A stretch of DNA of 64,000 bases from Streptacidiphilus jiangxiensis (GCF_900109465.1 NZ_FOAZ01000003.1:310001-374000); one strand, 5' to 3'; counted from the stretch's first letter, positions 16,499-26,096 are shown. Notes: generated by a model from the sequence alone, not told the origin. Made by a program: numbers and translations.

Positions 16499-17027
16499 GC
16501 GCGAGTCTTTCAGCGGCCAAGCCCTCAGTGCTCAGTCCCTCGGCGCCCAGTCCCTCAGTGCCCAGTCCTTCGGCGGCCAGCCGCTCAGCGGCCCCGTCGT
16601 CCGCGGTGCGCGGGCCGCCGACCGCGGCGAGGCCGGAGCCGGTGGTCCCGTGGGCGCCGTCCGCGCGCTGCGCGGAGAGCTGGCTGACCATGAGCCGCAC
16701 GACGGCGGCGAGGTAGGGGTCGTCGACGAGGTAGACCTGACGCCGGCCCTCGCGGCGGGAGCGGACCAGTCCGGCCAGCCGCAGTTTGGCCAGGTGTTGG
16801 CTGACGGCCGGGAGCGAGCCGCCGACCTGCTCGGCGAGGCCGGTGACGTCGCACTCGCCCCCGGCGAGGATCCAGACGATCTGGAGCCGGGTGGGCGAGG
16901 CCAGCAGCCCGAACGCGGCGGCGGCCTGGTCCATGACCTCCGGTGCGGGCATGCCGTCCGGCGCGGTCGCGGCGGCAGCTCCGATCACGGCCCCGATGGC
17001 CGCCCGGACCTCAGCGCCACTCGTCAT
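16482..17027 (-). CDS. ArsR-family winged-helix regulator with pentapeptide-repeat tail
   Basis: 181 residues. The winged helix spans about 30-110 (FGLLASPTRLQIVWILAGGE, then GGSLPAVSQHLAKLRLAGLV). No metal-binding ELCVCD motif is seen, so the metal-sensing role is doubtful. The last 50 residues are low-complexity and include AEGLG, TEGLG, AEGLS, TEGLA and AERLA in series, encoded by 15-bp tandem DNA repeats. It overlaps the glycosyltransferase gene, which it may control together with itself. Confidence 0.8.
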   Translation of the reverse strand: MTSGAEVRAAIGAVIGAAAATAPDGMPAPEVMDQAAAAFGLLASPTRLQIVWILAGGECDVTGLAEQVGGSLPAVSQHLAKLRLAGLVRSRREGRRQVYLVDDPYLAAVVRLMVSQLSAQRADGAHGTTGSGLAAVGGPRTADDGAAERLAAEGLGTEGLGAEGLSTEGLAAERLARGRIV

Positions 17028-17118
17028 CCGCGCTCTCCTTCGCTCTCCCCGCAGCCGGGGCCACGCCCCACCAGCCTAGGGCCTGTCCGACCACTGGTGC
17101 CGGGCCCGGGTCCGGGGC

Positions 17119-18792
17119 TCACGGCGCGGAGTCGGGGACGTCGGTGGCCTGGGCGTAGGCCTGGATCGGGTCCATCGGGACGCCGTTCAGCTCGACGGTC
17201 GCCTGCGTGCTGACCGGGGCGCAGCCGGAGGTGTCGGCGGTGCGGGCGTCGGCACCGGTGAGGGCCTGCTGGGTGTCGGCCGGCGTGGGCTTGCCCGTGC
17301 TGCCGGGGAAGGAGGTCCCGGAGGGCCAGTCCGCGCCGATGACGAGGGTGACCCCGGGGGAGGCGGACGAGGGGCTCAGCGCGCTGTCCGGCAGGCCCAG
17401 TGCGGCGGCGACGGTCCGGGCGGCCGCGACGTCGCCGGGCGAGTAGCGCAGTTGCGTGGTGGGGGTTGTCGTCGGCGACGTGGCGGCGGTCGTGCCGGAG
17501 CCGAACCCCTGGCCGGTGAGGGCGTCCGCGAGCTGGCTGGCGCGCCCGCGGGTGCCGCTGGCGTTCTCGACCCGGACGTCGATCGTCCCGGGGCTCGCGG
17601 AGTCGGCGGCGGCGCTCGTCGCGGCGGCGGCGACGGTCGTCGGGGAGGCCGAGGCGGAGGACGTGGCGGAGGCTGAGGCCGACGCGGAAGCCGAAGCGGA
17701 GGCGGACGCGGACGGGGAGACCGAGCCGCCGCCGGGGTTGGTCAGCGACTGGTCGTTGGCGATCGCCGCGAAGAGTGCCTGCGCGTCCGGGCCCACGACG
17801 AGGCGGTCCGGGTTGTTCGGGTCGGTCTGGGTCTGCATGGTCGTGAAGGTGATCCGGTCGGTCGGCACCTTCGCCACGTCGTTGGCGAGCCCGAGCAGGG
17901 AGGTGATGCTGCCCAGACCGCTGTCGACCGTCAGCGCCTTGGTCGCGGAGTCGGCCAGGTCGAAGAGCCGGGTCGGGTCCGTCAGCGTTCCGGCGCTGCG
18001 CATGGAGCGCATCATCGAACTCAGGTAGAGGTGCTGCGCGGTCAGCCGGCCGAGGTCGCCGCCGTCGCCGAAGCCGTGCCGGGAGCGGACGAACTGCAAC
18101 GCGGCGACGCCCTTGAGGTTGTGGGTGCCCTTGGCCAGCTTGAGGTGCGAGTACGTGTCGTAGACGTTGTTGTCGACGCAGACGTTCACGCCGCCGATCG
18201 CGTCCGACATGCTGACCACGCCGGAGAAGGTGACCTCCATGAAGTGCGTCAGCGGGATGCCGGTCAGCTGGTGGATGGTCTCCATCTGGCACTGCACGCC
18301 GTAGGCGAGGGCACTGTTGATCATGCCGTAGTAGCCGGTGGTGGTGTTCTTGCTGTTGTTCGGGTCGGTGCAGGCGGGGACGTTGGTCATGGTGTCGCGC
18401 GGGATGCTCATCACCGTCGCGTTGGAGCGGTCGGCGGAGACGTGCACGAGCATCTCGACGTCGGCGTTGCCGTAGCCACCGCCGAGGTTGCAGTCACCGC
18501 CGAGGTTGCAGTCCTCCTGCGTGTTCCGCGCGTCGGTGCCGATGACCAGGATGTCGATGGGGGTCCGGCCGAAGGCGTCGGGCTTCTCCCGGCCGAGGCT
18601 CTTGTTGGTGTCGCCGCCCAGGTGGACGGTGTGCAGGTTGCCGCTGAAGCGGTTGTAGAGCCAGGTGCCCAGTCCGGCGACGACCAGCACGAGGACGGAG
18701 AGCGTCAGGGCGAGGATCTTCAGCACACGGCGCGCCCTCGAGCGCGGTCTGCGCCCCAGGGACTCGTCGGAGCCGCCCGTCTCATCGTGCAT
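17119..18792 (-). CDS. LytR-CpsA-Psr (LCP) family protein with LytR_C domain
   Basis: 557 residues from the ATG at 18792 (site GGGGGA). A basic cytoplasmic start and one membrane helix (about 22-45) lead to an extracellular LCP domain with DILVIGTDAR, VMSIPRDTMTNVPAC and LQFVRSRHGFGDGGDLGRLTAQH, including the Arg/Asp residues that bind polyprenyl pyrophosphate. It should transfer glycopolymers to peptidoglycan. A (Ser-Ala)n linker near 360-385 precedes a LytR_C domain (DVRVENASGTRGRASQLADAL). Two copies of DCNLGG sit side by side near 118-129, an 18-bp tandem duplication. An in-frame ATG at 18861 gives a longer, less likely start through the CGTGATCGGACT repeats. Confidence 0.85.
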   Translation of the reverse strand: MHDETGGSDESLGRRPRSRARRVLKILALTLSVLVLVVAGLGTWLYNRFSGNLHTVHLGGDTNKSLGREKPDAFGRTPIDILVIGTDARNTQEDCNLGGDCNLGGGYGNADVEMLVHVSADRSNATVMSIPRDTMTNVPACTDPNNSKNTTTGYYGMINSALAYGVQCQMETIHQLTGIPLTHFMEVTFSGVVSMSDAIGGVNVCVDNNVYDTYSHLKLAKGTHNLKGVAALQFVRSRHGFGDGGDLGRLTAQHLYLSSMMRSMRSAGTLTDPTRLFDLADSATKALTVDSGLGSITSLLGLANDVAKVPTDRITFTTMQTQTDPNNPDRLVVGPDAQALFAAIANDQSLTNPGGGSVSPSASASASASASASASATSSASASPTTVAAAATSAAADSASPGTIDVRVENASGTRGRASQLADALTGQGFGSGTTAATSPTTTPTTQLRYSPGDVAAARTVAAALGLPDSALSPSSASPGVTLVIGADWPSGTSFPGSTGKPTPADTQQALTGADARTADTSGCAPVSTQATVELNGVPMDPIQAYAQATDVPDSAP

Positions 18793-18927
18793 GTCCTCGG
18801 TCCCCCGTCGTGATCGGACTCGTGATCGGACTCGTGATCGGAGCTGCCGATCAGCTTTCATGATTGCGCAATCCTGCAAGCGTACGCCTGTTCCCTGCGC
18901 CCGGCCCGGATGGCTCACCGTGACGAG

Positions 18928-18941
18928 CCGTACACGTACGG
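18928..18941. promoter_or_regulatory. Palindrome in divergent promoter region
   Basis: CCGTAC-AC-GTACGG sits between the divergent LCP gene (start 18792) and the secreted protein gene (start 19008), so it could be an operator for either. Near it, at about 18813-18840, a CGTGATCGGACT unit is directly repeated. Confidence 0.35.
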
Positions 18942-19007
18942 TCATGATCGGATGAAGCTCGAACCGTCGGATCCGACTGAGAAGTCCGGGACGTCTGAGA
19001 GGCCTTC

Positions 19008-20243
19008 ATGTACCGCAGGACACGCAGGTTCCCCGTGGCGCTGCGGCGCCGTGGACTGCTCGCCGTGGTCGCCGCGTCGGCGTTGCTCGCCCCCCTGGCC
19101 GCAGTGTCGTCCTCCGCCGACGCGGAGGTGGTCGCGCGCGGCAACCCTGGTGGCAACCGTGCCGTCCCGACCGAGCACAACGTGCCGTTCAGCACCCGCT
19201 GGTCCGCCGACATCCACGGCACGATCACGAGCGTGGGCAACTCGATCGTCACCTGTGACCCGACGAAGCCCAAGCGCGAGGCCGACGCCCCCGACTGCCT
19301 GACGGCCCGCCAGCAGGTGCCGCCGACCGTCGGCACCCGGGCGGGGCGCAACAACGACTACTGGATGCAGTACATCAACATCGACGGCCCCGGCCACAAG
19401 GGCCCGCTCGGCGACCCCGTCTACTCGTCGAGTTCGGCCGAGTTCAAGCTGCCGCACAACTCCGAGGTCAAGTTCGCCCGGCTGTACTGGGGCGGCACCT
19501 ACGGCATCGTCATCCCGCACCTGCACGTGAACGTGCAGAAGACCATCGACCAGGTGGACGAGGTCTACTTCAGGACCCCGAAGACGCACGGCTACGTGAA
19601 CGTCAAGCGGGACACCGCCATCGGCTTCGACGCGACCGACCCCGACCACAGCTACGGCACCTCCGCCGACGTGACGGACCTGGTCAAGGCCGGCGGCGAC
19701 GGCACCTACGAGGTCGCCGACGTCGACACCGCGCTGGCGGTGGACTCCTGGGGCGGCTGGTCGCTGGTGGTCGGCTACGAGAACTGCGACAAGCCGCTGC
19801 GCCACCTCCAGGTCTGGGACGGCTACCAGCACCAGGCCATCCGCTCCGGCAAGACCGTCTCCGTCGCCCTCTCCGGCCTGCACACCCCGGACAGCGGCAC
19901 CGTCGGTCTCCGGCTCGGCCAGATCACCTACGACGGCGACCGCGGCTGGGGCGACCGCGTGAACGTGATCCCGGACAAGGGCTCGCCGTTCGCCCTCGGT
20001 GACGCGCTCAGCCCGACGGACGACGTGCAGAACTCGGTGCTGGCCAACAACGACCCGAACGACAGCAACTACAGGTGGCACCGCAACCCCGACTACGCGA
20101 ACACGCTCGGGTACGACAACCACCGCTTCCTGCTGGACGGCATGCTCGCCAACGGCACCAGCAGGCTGACGATCGACTACCCGTCCACGGGCGAGGGCAC
20201 CAACATCGGCGCCGTCTACGCGGTCGTCGACCTCGCCCACTGA
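19008..20243 (+). CDS. Secreted DUF3344-like protein
   Basis: 411 residues. Signal peptide: basic RRTRRFPVALRRRG, then a hydrophobic core to about residue 38 (SSADA). The mature part contains VKFARLYWGGTYG, DVTDLVKAGGDGTYEVADVD and SWGGWSLVVGYEN, which resemble DUF3344-type extracellular beta-sandwich proteins. No catalytic site is recognisable. ATG with GAGAGG seven bases upstream. It is monocistronic and ends in a perfect terminator. Function unknown; a cell-envelope or exported role follows from the signal peptide. Confidence 0.7.
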   Translation: MYRRTRRFPVALRRRGLLAVVAASALLAPLAAVSSSADAEVVARGNPGGNRAVPTEHNVPFSTRWSADIHGTITSVGNSIVTCDPTKPKREADAPDCLTARQQVPPTVGTRAGRNNDYWMQYINIDGPGHKGPLGDPVYSSSSAEFKLPHNSEVKFARLYWGGTYGIVIPHLHVNVQKTIDQVDEVYFRTPKTHGYVNVKRDTAIGFDATDPDHSYGTSADVTDLVKAGGDGTYEVADVDTALAVDSWGGWSLVVGYENCDKPLRHLQVWDGYQHQAIRSGKTVSVALSGLHTPDSGTVGLRLGQITYDGDRGWGDRVNVIPDKGSPFALGDALSPTDDVQNSVLANNDPNDSNYRWHRNPDYANTLGYDNHRFLLDGMLANGTSRLTIDYPSTGEGTNIGAVYAVVDLAH

Positions 20244-20276
20244 TCCCCGCGGCTACGCCGCCCGCACCTCACAACG

Positions 20277-20309
20277 AAGGCCGCGCTCCTTGTCCAGGAG
20301 CGCGGCCTT
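20277..20309 (+). terminator. Terminator after the secreted protein gene
   Basis: Perfect 14-bp stem from 20277-20290 to 20296-20309 with a 5-base loop and a T-run at the 3' side. Confidence 0.85.
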
Positions 20310-20380
20310 TCCTGACAGCGCCGCGCTGCCGGACGGCACCTGCCGTGTTCGCGCGCCCGGAGGGCGGTAGCGTCGGACCC

Positions 20381-21349
20381 ATGCGAGCGATCACGATCGA
20401 GACGCCGGGCGGACCGGACGCGCTGGTGCTGCGTGAGGTCCCCGACCCGGTCCCCGGCCCCGGCGAGGTGCTGGTCGAGGTGGCGGCCACCGCCGTCAAC
20501 CGTGCCGACGTGCTGCAGCGTCAGGGCTTCTACGACCCTCCGCCGGGCGCGTCCCGCTACCCCGGCCTGGAGTGCTCCGGCCGCGTCGCCGCCCTCGGTG
20601 AGGGCGTGGTCGGCTGGTCCGTCGGCGACGAGGTCTGCGCGCTGCTGGCCGGCGGCGGCTACGCCGAGAAGGTCGCCGTCCCGGTCGGCCAACTCCTCCC
20701 GGCTCCCAAGGGCGTCGACCTGGTGACGGCGGCGGGCCTGCCCGAGGTCGTCTGCACGGTGTGGTCCAACGTCTTCCAGGTCTGCCACCTGCGGCCGGGC
20801 GAGACCCTGCTCGTGCACGGCGGGTCGAGCGGCATCGGCACCATGGCGATCCAGCTGGGCAAGGCGATCGGGGCCAAGGTCGCGGTGACGGCGGGCTCGG
20901 CGACGAAGCTCGCCGCCTGCGCCGAGCTGGGCGCGGACGTGCTGGTCAACTACCGCGAGCAGGATTTCGTCGCGGAGCTGGCCGCGCTGGGCGGCGCGGA
21001 CGTGATCCTGGACGTGATGGGCGCGAAGTACCTGGACCGGAACATCGACGCGCTGGCGCTCAACGGACGCCTTGTCATCATCGGTATGCAGGGCGGTATC
21101 CAGGCGGAGCTGAACATCGCCAAGCTGATGGCGAAGCGCGGCGCGGTCGCGGCGACCTCACTGCGGGCCCGGCCGTTGGAGGAGAAGGCGGCGGTGGTGT
21201 CCTCCGTGCGGGAGCACGTGTGGCCGCTGATCGAGTCCGGTGTGGTCAAGCCCGTCATCGACCGCACCTTCCCGCTCGCGGAGGCGGCGGAGGCGCACCG
21301 GCTGATGGAGTCCAGCACCCACATCGGCAAGCTCCTGCTGCGGGTCTGA
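20381..21349 (+). CDS. NAD(P)H-quinone oxidoreductase (zinc-free MDR family)
   Basis: 322 residues. The N-terminal GroES-like half has AATAVNRADVLQRQGFYDPPPG and YPGLECSG, typical of the PIG3/QorA branch. The Rossmann half has LLVHGGSSGIGTMAIQLGKAIGA near 147-169 for NADPH. The structural and catalytic zinc ligands of alcohol dehydrogenases are missing, as expected for quinone reductases. ATG at 20381 without a clear Shine-Dalgarno site. After the stop, GGAACGGCC is repeated three times (21360-21386), with no gene until 21586. Confidence 0.85.
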   Translation: MRAITIETPGGPDALVLREVPDPVPGPGEVLVEVAATAVNRADVLQRQGFYDPPPGASRYPGLECSGRVAALGEGVVGWSVGDEVCALLAGGGYAEKVAVPVGQLLPAPKGVDLVTAAGLPEVVCTVWSNVFQVCHLRPGETLLVHGGSSGIGTMAIQLGKAIGAKVAVTAGSATKLAACAELGADVLVNYREQDFVAELAALGGADVILDVMGAKYLDRNIDALALNGRLVIIGMQGGIQAELNIAKLMAKRGAVAATSLRARPLEEKAAVVSSVREHVWPLIESGVVKPVIDRTFPLAEAAEAHRLMESSTHIGKLLLRV

Positions 21350-21585
21350 GCGTGTGACCGGAACGGCCGGAACGGCCGGAACGGCCGTAAGGTCCAGGTG
21401 GACCCGGTGCGTCCGGTTGTCGTCGTGTGTCTGAATCTGCGTGAAATGCCTGGTCAGAGCTGGGGCGAGAGGTGGCCCCGGCTCTGGCCGGGGGTCGGTT
21501 CGGTCGCTAACCTCCAAGCGTCACACCTGACCCGTGGGCCGTGCGCGTTGGCGCCGGGCCCGCTTCCGAGAGGGTTCTCACCCCC

Positions 21586-22392
21586 ATGCAGATCCGTTCC
21601 CTCCGCGCCGGCGCAGCCGTCGCGGCCCTTGCGAGCGCCGCTCTGGTCGGCGCCGCGCCCCTCGCCTCCGCCGCGCCCCGCACCGTCGAGGCCAGCTCCT
21701 GCCAGATCACCGCGCAGCTCACCGGCCTGGCCGGCCGGACGCTCGTCGCGGGTGGCGCTCCGCTCTCCGGCCACGTCGCCTTCACCAACGTCTCCGGCAA
21801 GGCGCTCAGCACCTTCGCCGAGCTGCTCACCGCGGGCTCCGAGCGCGGTGGCCCGAGCACCACCCTGAAGATCCAGGCCGAGCACGGCGGCAAGTGGATC
21901 ACGATGCCGTACTCGCTCGGCGCGGGCCTGATCGGCTTCCACATCGCCTCGCCGGGCGACAACCACCTCGCCGCCGGTAACGTCGACGCGGCGCCGCTGC
22001 TGGTCAGCGTCCCCAAGGGCACCCCCGCCGGGACGTACGTCCTGGTCGCCACGAGCGCCGGCGCCAACGTCGGTCCGTCCGTGGCCGGTCGCGCCACCCA
22101 GGGCGTGCCGACCCAGTTCAGCGGCTGCCACAGCGGTATCTCGATCTCCGCGGCGATGTTCAAGGTGGTCGCGGCGGGCAAGGGCACGCCGAGCGCCTCC
22201 GCGACGCCGTCGGCCGCGGCCTCCACCTCGGCCCCGGCCGCCGTTCCCTCGGCGAGCCCGAGCTCGAAGCTGGCCGAGACCGGTGGCGGCTCCAACACCG
22301 GCCCGATAGCCGGTGCCGCGGCCGCGCTCATCGCGCTCGGCGCGGGCGCGCTGGTCGTCACCCGCCGCCGTCGTGGCGGTCAGCACAGCTGA
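21586..22392 (+). CDS. Secreted protein with LAETG sortase signal
   Basis: 268 residues. Signal peptide to about residue 30 (APLASAAPRT), an immunoglobulin-like extracellular domain with two Cys (SSCQITAQ and SGCHSGI), a Ser/Ala/Pro linker, then LAETG near 238, a hydrophobic helix and the RRRRG tail. LAETG is the class E sortase motif of actinomycetes, so the protein should be covalently attached to peptidoglycan. Start ATG at 21586, GAGAGGG upstream at long spacing. The function of the exposed domain is unknown. Confidence 0.82.
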   Translation: MQIRSLRAGAAVAALASAALVGAAPLASAAPRTVEASSCQITAQLTGLAGRTLVAGGAPLSGHVAFTNVSGKALSTFAELLTAGSERGGPSTTLKIQAEHGGKWITMPYSLGAGLIGFHIASPGDNHLAAGNVDAAPLLVSVPKGTPAGTYVLVATSAGANVGPSVAGRATQGVPTQFSGCHSGISISAAMFKVVAAGKGTPSASATPSAAASTSAPAAVPSASPSSKLAETGGGSNTGPIAGAAAALIALGAGALVVTRRRRGGQHS

Positions 22393-22502
22393 GCCCGATG
22401 CGCCCGACCGGCCCGCACCCGCACGGCGGGTGCGGGCCGGTCCGTCGTCGGGCCCTAGCCTGCTGTCACACGGACCGGACGACGCGAGAACGAGGGGACG
22501 GC

Positions 22503-23045
22503 GTGGAGGAGCTCATCGCTCTGGACGAGGCCGGGCGGATGGTGACCACCGACCGGGAGGCGCTGGAACGGGAGGTCGCGGCACTGCTCGACGGACCGGC
22601 GGACGAGCCGAGGGGTTTGCGCAAGGCAGGCGTCGGACTGCTGGTGCTCGGGCGGCGGGAGGAGGCCCTGCGGGTGCTGACACAGGCGTTGGCGCTGGCG
22701 GACGAGAAGCTGTCCGTCGCGGTCCACATCAATCTCGGGGACGCGTGGCGCTACGGCGGCGAGTTCGAGGCCGCGGAGCCGCACTACCAGCAGGCGCTCA
22801 AGCTCGCCGAGGCCGTCGCGCCCGGGATGCTCTACTTCTGCTTCCAGCACCTGGGCAAGCAGCGTCTCGACCAGGGCCGGACCAAGGAGGCCCGCTCGCT
22901 GCTGGAACGGGCCCTCCGCGAGCAACTCGCGGCGGACGACCCCTCGTTGACCGAGGCCACCAGAACGGCACTGCGCCTGGTCGACGAGACGGAGGCCGCC
23001 CGCGCGGCCCGGGTCGTGGAGGCGGCCTGGTCCCCGGAATCCTGA
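22503..23045 (+). CDS. Tetratricopeptide repeat protein
   Basis: 180 residues from a GTG at 22503 behind GAGGGG. TPR-like helical pairs occur as RREEALRVLTQALALADE, LGDAWRYGGEFEAAEPHYQQALKLAE and LGKQRLDQGRTKEARSLLERAL. No signal peptide, so a cytoplasmic scaffold is likely. It stands alone before the acyl-CoA dehydrogenase. Confidence 0.7.
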   Translation: MEELIALDEAGRMVTTDREALEREVAALLDGPADEPRGLRKAGVGLLVLGRREEALRVLTQALALADEKLSVAVHINLGDAWRYGGEFEAAEPHYQQALKLAEAVAPGMLYFCFQHLGKQRLDQGRTKEARSLLERALREQLAADDPSLTEATRTALRLVDETEAARAARVVEAAWSPES

Positions 23046-23134
23046 TCCGGTCGACGCGCGCGACCGCTACGCTGCCCTCGCACCGCCTGTTGTCTAGACC
23101 TTTGGCGACCTTGACGCGGGAAAGGGTACGCGGG

Positions 23135-24280
23135 ATGCAGGAGCACGTCCTCGACCAGGAGCACCGGGACTTCGCCGCGATGGTGCGGGCGTTCGTCGAG
23201 CGGGAGGTGGCGCCGTTCCACGAGGAGTGGGAGCGCCGGGGGTTGGTCGACCGTCAGGTCTGGCGCGCGGCGGGCGGGGCGGGGCTGCTCGGGTTCGACG
23301 TGGCGGTCGAGCTCGGCGGGGGCGGGACCGAGGACATCCGGTATCCGGTGCTGCTCGCCGAGGAGTTGGTCCGGGCCGGCGCCACCGGGCTCGGATTCGC
23401 CCTGCACAACGACGTGGTCGGACCGTATCTCAACGCGCTGGGCACCGAGGAGCAGCGCCGCCGCTGGCTGCCGGGCTTCTGCTCCGGCGAGCTGGTGACC
23501 GCGATCGCGATCACCGAACCCGGAGCCGGGAGCGACCTGCAGGCGCTGACCACCCGCGCGGAGCTGCAGGGCGACAGCTACGTGCTGAACGGCGCCAAGA
23601 CCTTCGTCACCAACGGTGTGCACGCCGATCTGGTGATCGTGGCGGCCCGGACCGAGCCGGGCGACCGGCTGCGCGGCGGGCTCAGCCTGCTGGTGGTCGA
23701 GCGGGGGATGCCGGGCTTCGAGCGGGGGCGGCCGTTGGAGAAGCTCGGTCGGCCCGCGCAGGACACCGCCGAGCTCTTCTTCGACGACGTGCGCGTGCCG
23801 GCGGCGAATCTGCTCGGTCGGCGCGGGCACGGCCTGCGGCACCTGCGCGAGCACCTGGTGCGGGAACGACTCAGCATCGCGGCGGCGGCGGTGGCCGGAG
23901 CGGAGACCGTGTTCGCGCAGACGCTGGAGTACTGCCGGACCCGGACGGCCTTCGGGCAGCCGATCGGCAGCTTCCAGCACAACCGGTTCGAGCTGGCCGA
24001 GATGTCGACCGAGATCGACATCGCCCGCACCTACGTGGACCGCTGCCTGCTCGACCACAACGCGGGCCGCCGCGATCCGGTGACGGCGGCCCGGGCCAAG
24101 TGGTGGACCACGGACCTGCAGCGGCGCGTGGTCGACCGCTGCCTGCAACTGCACGGCGGCTACGGCTACATGCGCGAGCAGGCGGTGGCCCGGGCCTTCG
24201 TCGACACCCGGATGATGCCGATCTACGGCGGGACCAACGAGGTGATGAAGGAGCTGATCGGCCGCTCCCTGGGCGTGTGA
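23135..24280 (+). CDS. Acyl-CoA dehydrogenase
   Basis: 381 residues. Full-length fold: AITEPGAGSDLQ near 130 (FAD/substrate loop), RTAFGQPIGSFQHNRFELAEM near 270, LQLHGGYGYMREQAVARAFVD, and the catalytic-base region IYGGTNEVMKELIGRSLGV at the C-terminus. It should form 2-enoyl-CoA with FAD. Start ATG at 23135 with GAAAGGG upstream. TGTCTAGACC at 23091-23100 resembles sites near the cluster regulator. It is convergent with the adenylation gene (19 bases between stops) and probably not part of the cluster, though a role in making an acyl precursor is possible. Confidence 0.87.
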   Translation: MQEHVLDQEHRDFAAMVRAFVEREVAPFHEEWERRGLVDRQVWRAAGGAGLLGFDVAVELGGGGTEDIRYPVLLAEELVRAGATGLGFALHNDVVGPYLNALGTEEQRRRWLPGFCSGELVTAIAITEPGAGSDLQALTTRAELQGDSYVLNGAKTFVTNGVHADLVIVAARTEPGDRLRGGLSLLVVERGMPGFERGRPLEKLGRPAQDTAELFFDDVRVPAANLLGRRGHGLRHLREHLVRERLSIAAAAVAGAETVFAQTLEYCRTRTAFGQPIGSFQHNRFELAEMSTEIDIARTYVDRCLLDHNAGRRDPVTAARAKWWTTDLQRRVVDRCLQLHGGYGYMREQAVARAFVDTRMMPIYGGTNEVMKELIGRSLGV

Positions 24281-24299
24281 TCCGTCGGCGGGTGGTCCC

Positions 24300-26096
24300 T
24301 CAGCCGCGCGACGCGCGGACCAGGGCCGCGATGGCGTCGACCGACGTCGCCTCGAGCAGGTCGTCCGGGGAGACGTCGACGCCCCAGCGCTCGTGCAGCC
24401 GACCGGAGAGCTGCATCAGGCTGAGCGAGGTCGCCCCGAGGTCGGCCGGGTCGTCCTCGGGACGGACCGTGGGCACGGAGAGGATCCGGCCGAGCAGCGC
24501 GCACACCTCGCCGGTGACGCCGTCCACCGGGCCCGCGTCCGAGGCCGCCGGCAGTGGTGCCGGCAGCGCGGCGCGGTCCACCTTGCCGTGCGGGGTGAGC
24601 GGGAACGCGTCCAGGACCACGACCAGGCCCGGGACCAGCGCCGCCGGCAGCCGGTCCCGGCCGAACGCGCGGACGCCGGCGGGGTCGGGGGCCTGCGCGC
24701 CCGCGGCCGGGACCAGGTAGGCGACCAGCGCGGCACCCGCGTCGCCCTGGTCGTGGACGGCGACACAGACGCCGGTGACGCCGGGCATCGCGCTCAGCGC
24801 CGACTCCACCTCGCCGAGCTCGATCCGACGGCCGTTGACCTTGACCTGCCCGTCGGACCGGCCGAGGAACTCCAGGGTGCCGTCGGCGCGCCACCGGCAG
24901 AGGTCGCCGGTCCGGTACATCAGGGCGCCGTCGGTGCGGGCGGGCTCCGGGACGAAGCGCTCCGCGGTCAGCTCCGGTCTGTTCGGGTAGCCGTCGGCCA
25001 CCCCGGCTCCGGCGATGCACAGTTCACCCGTCGCGCCGTCCGGGACGGGGGCGAGGTCGGGGCCGAGCAGGTGCAGCCGGGTGTTGGCGATCGGCAGGCC
25101 CAGCGAGACCGACCCGACCTGCGCGGGCACCCGCCAGAGCGTGGAGAGCACGGTGGTCTCCGTCGGGCCGTAACCGTTGAACAGGGCCGCGACACGGCCG
25201 CGCAGCTCCTGCGCCAGGTTCACGCCGAGGCTTTCACCGCCGACCATGGCGACCAGCTCGGGGGCGTCGAAGCCGGCGTCGAGCAGCAGCCGCCACTGCG
25301 AGGGGACGGCCTGCATCCGGGTCACGGCCAGCTCGTCGATCAGCGCCACCAGGCGACGCGGGTCGCGCAGCTCGTCCTCGGTGGGCAGGACCAGCTCGGC
25401 GCCGGTGGCCAGCGGCACGCAGAACTCGGCCATGGCGATGTCGAAGCCCGCGGCGGCCATCGCCAGCCAACGGTCGCCGGGCTCGCAGGGCATCTCCCTG
25501 CCGAGCTCCAGGACGACGTTGAGCAGCGCTCCATGGCTGTTCAGCACGCCCTTGGGGAGTCCGGTGGAGCCGGAGGTGTAGATCAGGTGGGCGGGGTCGG
25601 CGTGGGTGAGGCCGGGCCGGGCGACGGCGCTCGCGCGCGGGTCCGACCGGTCGGTGAGCAGGGTCGGCACCGTGCTCGCGGCCGGGAGGCGGTCCTGCAG
25701 GTCGGAGCGGGAGAGGGCGAGCACCGCGCCGGAGTCGGTGAGCAGGTGGGTGATCCGCTCGGCCGGGTAACCGAGGTCCACCGGCAGGTGGACGCCCCCG
25801 GCCTTCCAGACCGCGAGCAGTCCGGTCAGCAGGTCCGGTGAGCGGTCCAGGCAGACGGCGACGCGGCTGCCCGCGCCGACCCCTCGGCCGCGCAGGCGTT
25901 CCGCCAGCGCCTCGGCGGCGGCGTCGAGCTCGCCGTAGGTCAGGCGGGCGCCGGCGCAGTACAGCGCTGGCGCGGACGGTTCGGCGGCGGCGCGGGACTC
26001 GAAGAGCCCGAGCACGGTGGTGGCGGGGAGCTCGCGCACCGTTCCGCAACGGGGCGGCGCTGCATGCGGGTTGAGCACGGCGATGCTGTCGGGCAT
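24300..26096 (-). CDS. NRPS adenylation-carrier protein (A-PCP)
   Basis: 598 residues. Adenylation core: A3 YTSGSTGLPKGV, A4 FDIAMAEF, A5 NGYGPTETT, A7 YRTGDLCRW, A8 LGRSDGQVKVNGRRIELGEVE, A10 PLTPHGKVDR. The C-terminal carrier domain has DLGATSLSLMQL with the phosphopantetheine serine near 558. The Asp in FDIAMAE marks an alpha-amino acid substrate, but the rest of the pocket is not a pattern I can assign. There is no condensation domain in this chain; a stand-alone one is encoded at 33146. Start ATG at 26096 with GGAG. It is divergent from the KAS III operon, and a TAGACT sequence on its strand at 26147-26152 could be its -10 box. Confidence 0.88.
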   Translation of the reverse strand: MPDSIAVLNPHAAPPRCGTVRELPATTVLGLFESRAAAEPSAPALYCAGARLTYGELDAAAEALAERLRGRGVGAGSRVAVCLDRSPDLLTGLLAVWKAGGVHLPVDLGYPAERITHLLTDSGAVLALSRSDLQDRLPAASTVPTLLTDRSDPRASAVARPGLTHADPAHLIYTSGSTGLPKGVLNSHGALLNVVLELGREMPCEPGDRWLAMAAAGFDIAMAEFCVPLATGAELVLPTEDELRDPRRLVALIDELAVTRMQAVPSQWRLLLDAGFDAPELVAMVGGESLGVNLAQELRGRVAALFNGYGPTETTVLSTLWRVPAQVGSVSLGLPIANTRLHLLGPDLAPVPDGATGELCIAGAGVADGYPNRPELTAERFVPEPARTDGALMYRTGDLCRWRADGTLEFLGRSDGQVKVNGRRIELGEVESALSAMPGVTGVCVAVHDQGDAGAALVAYLVPAAGAQAPDPAGVRAFGRDRLPAALVPGLVVVLDAFPLTPHGKVDRAALPAPLPAASDAGPVDGVTGEVCALLGRILSVPTVRPEDDPADLGATSLSLMQLSGRLHERWGVDVSPDDLLEATSVDAIAALVRASRG

